From contig CP136066.1 in the NCBI GenBank assembly GCA_032622095.1, positions 58,064,609 through 58,128,608 on the forward strand: DNA of 64,000 nt. Direction: 5' to 3'. A model generated the notes under the pieces. It saw only the letters and a list, made by a program, of their open reading frames with translations. It did no database searches and was not told the origin of the DNA. Made by a program: the position numbers and the translations under genes. Shown piece by piece: positions 61,190 through 64,000 of the stretch (position 1 is the stretch's first letter; each line of letters begins with the position of its first letter). The DNA comes from Siphonodentalium dalli. Taxonomy: Eukaryota; Mollusca; Scaphopoda; Gadilida; Siphonodentaliidae.

Positions 61190-61676
61190 AAATACTACAA
61201 TATCGTGTCAGATAGCATGTGTCAGACAGAGAGATGCCCTGACGGACAAAGAATGGTTGATCTGGAAGTCGGCACTATGTGTACCATACATGGTATGTGT
61301 AAACATAAAAATACTTAGCTATTGCATCGGATGGAATGTGTTTATGAACAGACGGATGCCCCAACGGACGAAGGATGGTTGATCTGGACATCGGCATTAT
61401 GTGTACCATACATGGTATGTGTAAACATAAAAATACTTAGTTATTGCATCGGATGGCATGTTTTTATGGACAGACGGATGCCCCGACGGACGATGGATGG
61501 TTGATCTCGACATCAGCATTATGTGTACCATACATGGTATGTGTAAACATAAAAATACTTAGTTATTGCATCGGATGGCATGTTTTTATGGACAGACGGA
61601 TGCCCCGACGGACGATGGATGGTTGATCTCGACATCAGCATTATGTGTACCATACATGGTATGTGTTAACATAAAC
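61190..61676. repeat. 122-base tandem array
   Basis: About four units ending 'gtgtaccatacatggtatgt'. The last two are virtually identical. 'gacagacggatgcccc' and the small palindrome 'taccatacatggta' tie it to the repeat tails at 8.7 and 37.6 kb. Short frames here are by-products of the repeat. Confidence 0.88.
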
Positions 61677-62100
61677 AAGCATGCAAATAGTATTTCTGTC
61701 ATTTGCAGAATGAGGTCCCCATAGAGTGAATTTAGTGATGCTATCCGGAACAGCAGGCTAGCATCACCATATTCACCATATGGGGACCTCATTCAGCTTA
61801 GGCCTTCTGGGAAGTATCTATAGTCGCAAATTAACATTGTTTTCAGTTTATACTTTTTCCCTTCAGGGAAGATTCTTTATCCCTTAATTTGCAGAAGATA
61901 AAATGCAAAATCAAGTTGACTAATGGGGGAAATTCAATCTGGTCCTAGGTCTCCCATAGCAGTTGAGGCCTAAGCAGAATAAGGTTCCCAGAGGATGAAT
62001 TTCATGACGCTAGCCCACAGTGCAGGATAGTGTCACTAAATTCACCCCCTGGGGACCTCATTCTGCAAATGACAGACACACTATTTGCAGACTTGCATAT
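61677..62100. repeat. Family D composite element
   Basis: Two hairpins and the middle segment, ends 'aagcatgcaaatagt' and 'actatttgcagacttgc'. It ends 24 bases from the middle coding exon of gene 2. Confidence 0.8.
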
Positions 62101-62123
62101 TAAAAGGATGAAACAATGCTTAC

Positions 62124-62282
62124 CTCCGTCGCATCCACAGCAGGACTTCCATCATTTTGTATCGTTTTGAAACTCGACAGATGGCCGTTTTTGATGTGAT
62201 TGGGTGTTAATCCCCCATTTTTGATGATCACACCATTTAGTACCTTAGTACCATTCATCGTCAGCAGAAGTTTACCACCACC
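62124..62282 (-). CDS. Gene 2, internal exon (Asn/Gly-rich)
   Basis: Acceptor ATATTTAG, donor GAG|GTAAGC, phase 0 at both ends. The 159 bases encode 53 residues with no stop: GGGKLLLTMNGTKVLNG, then VIIKNGGLTPNHIKNGHLSS, then FKTIQNDGSPAVDATE. It reads as disordered, polar sequence with 'NG' repeats. The match of phases with both neighbouring exons is the main evidence that it belongs to this gene. Confidence 0.68.
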
Positions 62283-62305
62283 CTAAATATTAAATTAGAA
62301 TAATT

Positions 62306-62763
62306 AAAAGTACTCAATCTGATCAGAGGGTCCCCATATCATCAAGATACAACAACAACATTTCTTAAAAATACGCTTTAGTTATCAGAATCGATTAATT
62401 GCAACAAAATAATGCTAACCACTGTCAACTATGGTATAAAATTTCCCAAAACGTGTTATTTATCAACATTTTGTTCAACGAAATATTGCCATATTATCAC
62501 TTGATTATTCACGAAATTTGGCCGTATAAACCACTTTTTTTTTTAGAGTTATCCATCTTCATCCACAATTTTGACCGAGACCATTCGTTATAATGGCGTG
62601 TTTCTGGGCCACAAACAATTGAAATAACAAACTTCAAAAATCGATATCTGATCACTCTGAGCTTTGATGGGTGGGTTCCTCGACTCGAATCAAATATTTT
62701 TCACCCCCGAAGCCAAAGAAATAGTAATTTAGGAGCATTAAATTGGATTGAGTATCTTTATAC
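62306..62763. repeat. Family C element, diverged full copy
   Basis: Left TTAAAAGTACTCAATCTG and right GGATTGAGTATCTTTATA. The interior closely resembles the copy at 29400, for example 'agaatcgattaattgc' and 'taatgctaaccac'. It lies in a gene 2 intron. Confidence 0.8.
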
Positions 62764-63245
62764 AAGTGCACTGCACAGAGTATCCCCCACAAGGGTGGTT
62801 TTTCACAGAGATTTATACATTTTTTTTTGGGGTGGATTCAAGACACATTTAATATTCGAGTCACTGATTATTTTTGTTTATAGTGCCTTGATATACAGTT
62901 TTATACGACTCATTGTGAATCAAATTGATCAAATTCGTTTCATAAAATCTTATATCCCAACATAACGAGTTGGAGATCCTCTATATATTTTGAGGAACAA
63001 ATATTCCATTGTTATGTAGTCATGACAATATATAGTTCATGGTACACGAGTGGTAATAATAGTAACAACGTGAGTTTCTCAGGCATTACGATTCTATTAG
63101 CGGCCCTTCAGAAATGATTTGCAGTCATCGACATCGTCTCTGGCCTCAAATAGGATGTTGGGCTATTAATCATTTCTGCTGGGCCGGCAGGGCCGCTAAT
63201 AAACCATAATGCCCACCAATATCATCTATTTTTATAGTAGCTTAC

Positions 63246-63441
63246 CTTACTGTCAGCATCTTTGTTTTCATACCACGGTTGTAGCATTGACTCACGGAGC
63301 TCGTAATCAGAGCTCCGTCTTACCAAATGGCCTCCGCCGTCATTGATGATGTATCCGTTACCATGACTGATTGAGTTACCACAATCTTGGTTACGGACAG
63401 GATTTGCACAACATTTGAAATATGATGACCGCCGACAACAC
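63246..63441 (-). CDS. Gene 2, internal exon (Cys-rich start; possible receptor tail)
   Basis: The minus-strand acceptor TTTCTAG puts the first exon base at 63441 (third position of a codon), and donor AAG|GTAAGC follows 63246. It encodes about 65 residues: CCRRSSYFKCCANP, then NSISHGNGYIINDGGGH, then RRSSDYELRESMLQPWYEN. Paired cysteines next to basic and Ser residues resemble the membrane-proximal, palmitoylated part of a receptor cytoplasmic tail such as those of adhesion GPCRs. That is a guess from composition. Upstream exons lie beyond the window. Confidence 0.7.
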
Positions 63442-63449
63442 CTAGAAAG

Positions 63450-64000
63450 AGACACAACTTTACATTGCATGGTCCAATTTGACCAGTGTTCACACTGGGC
63501 CGAAAATTCTTATGGCTTTTTTTTGGCCAATTCTGATTTTTTTTGTTTTTTGTTAAATTAAATCCTCATTTTCTGGTCTCAGAATTAATGAATATTTTCG
63601 TTTTATTTAACATCTAACATTCTATATAATTATGTCCATACCTTAGACTTCTTTAAACACACCATTGTTACTTGACAATATACCACTACCCACCATCTAC
63701 CATTCAGCCTTATGACAGACAAAGGATTCATTAGTGTTAATCCTCATTACTGTTTTATTGCATTTGGTGGCCCATTGGTTGATAGTGTACTGTGATGAGT
63801 GCCTTTTGTTACCTATTAAGCTGTATCACCTAATCAATTAATAGATGATCATACTATATATATGATTCTTATGTTGCTCCCGTTAGAAAATCAATTTGAG
63901 TTTTTGAATTAGATTTCTGATTTTGGGGTAAAAAACTTCGGCCAAATGAAATTTTATTAGGTCATTTTTCGAAAAATATTGCTCATTGTCCAATTTGGCG
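63450..64000. other. Gene 2 intron, no repeat recognised
   Basis: A/T-rich sequence upstream of the first visible gene 2 exon, presumably intron. Confidence 0.4.

Noticed and set aside
61322-61626. Repeated 60-codon frames
   Set aside because: They follow the 122-base tandem unit; the shared sequence reflects the repeat and not a protein family.

Overview
This is eukaryotic DNA, not bacterial. Its genes are split by GT-AG introns, most of the window is transposon-derived, and the one gene that can be named beyond doubt is an animal-type alpha-tubulin. The repeat style suggests a marine invertebrate. The clues are repeat tails with 'accaaatttggt' and 'gacagacggacg' motifs, 'gttacctccc' motifs, and many TTAA- and TA-bounded hairpin elements. 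A mollusc or another lophotrochozoan is my best guess, but nothing here proves the taxon.

Three host genes can be supported. (1) Gene 1, plus strand, 1834-6411: the last four exons of an unrecognised protein, with perfectly consistent splice phases. (2) Alpha-tubulin, minus strand, 24561-29854: complete, three exons, 451 residues, with the first intron directly after the start codon. (3) Gene 2, minus strand, 59656-63441: the last three exons of an unrecognised protein whose composition resembles a receptor cytoplasmic tail. A short THAP-like first exon (12422-12480) and three other weak exon candidates are listed at low confidence.

Everything else recognisable is repeat. Retrotransposons: a 5'-truncated non-LTR element inserted in a minisatellite (13726-15723), a broken endonuclease region (about 17936-20060), and C-terminal remnants at 11548-12295, 26276-27075, 32784-33212 and 36080-36590. 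Three of these end in different pentanucleotide repeats. DNA-transposon-like hairpin families, with letters used here: A (TA-bounded, CAGTAATG ends, 13 copies), B (TTAA-bounded, two hairpins each), C and E (TTAAAGG ends), D (CAGAATGAGGTCC arms), F (a single TTAA palindrome) and H (TTAA with CCCTTTC ends). There are also hAT-like elements (TAGGG...CCCTA) and two CAGG...CCTG elements with 7-bp target duplications. Insertions are often nested, for example A inside B inside a hAT-like element at 50.0-50.7 kb. Several tandem arrays add to this.

The three host genes show no sign of working together. The main biology visible is how mobile elements have shaped introns, splice-acceptor surroundings and 3' flanks. 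I found no clear new biological system. The best leads are a possible THAP-linked transposon at 10.97-13.52 kb, repeated copies of the last coding segment of gene 1 behind its stop codon, and splice acceptors that sit directly against hairpin elements.
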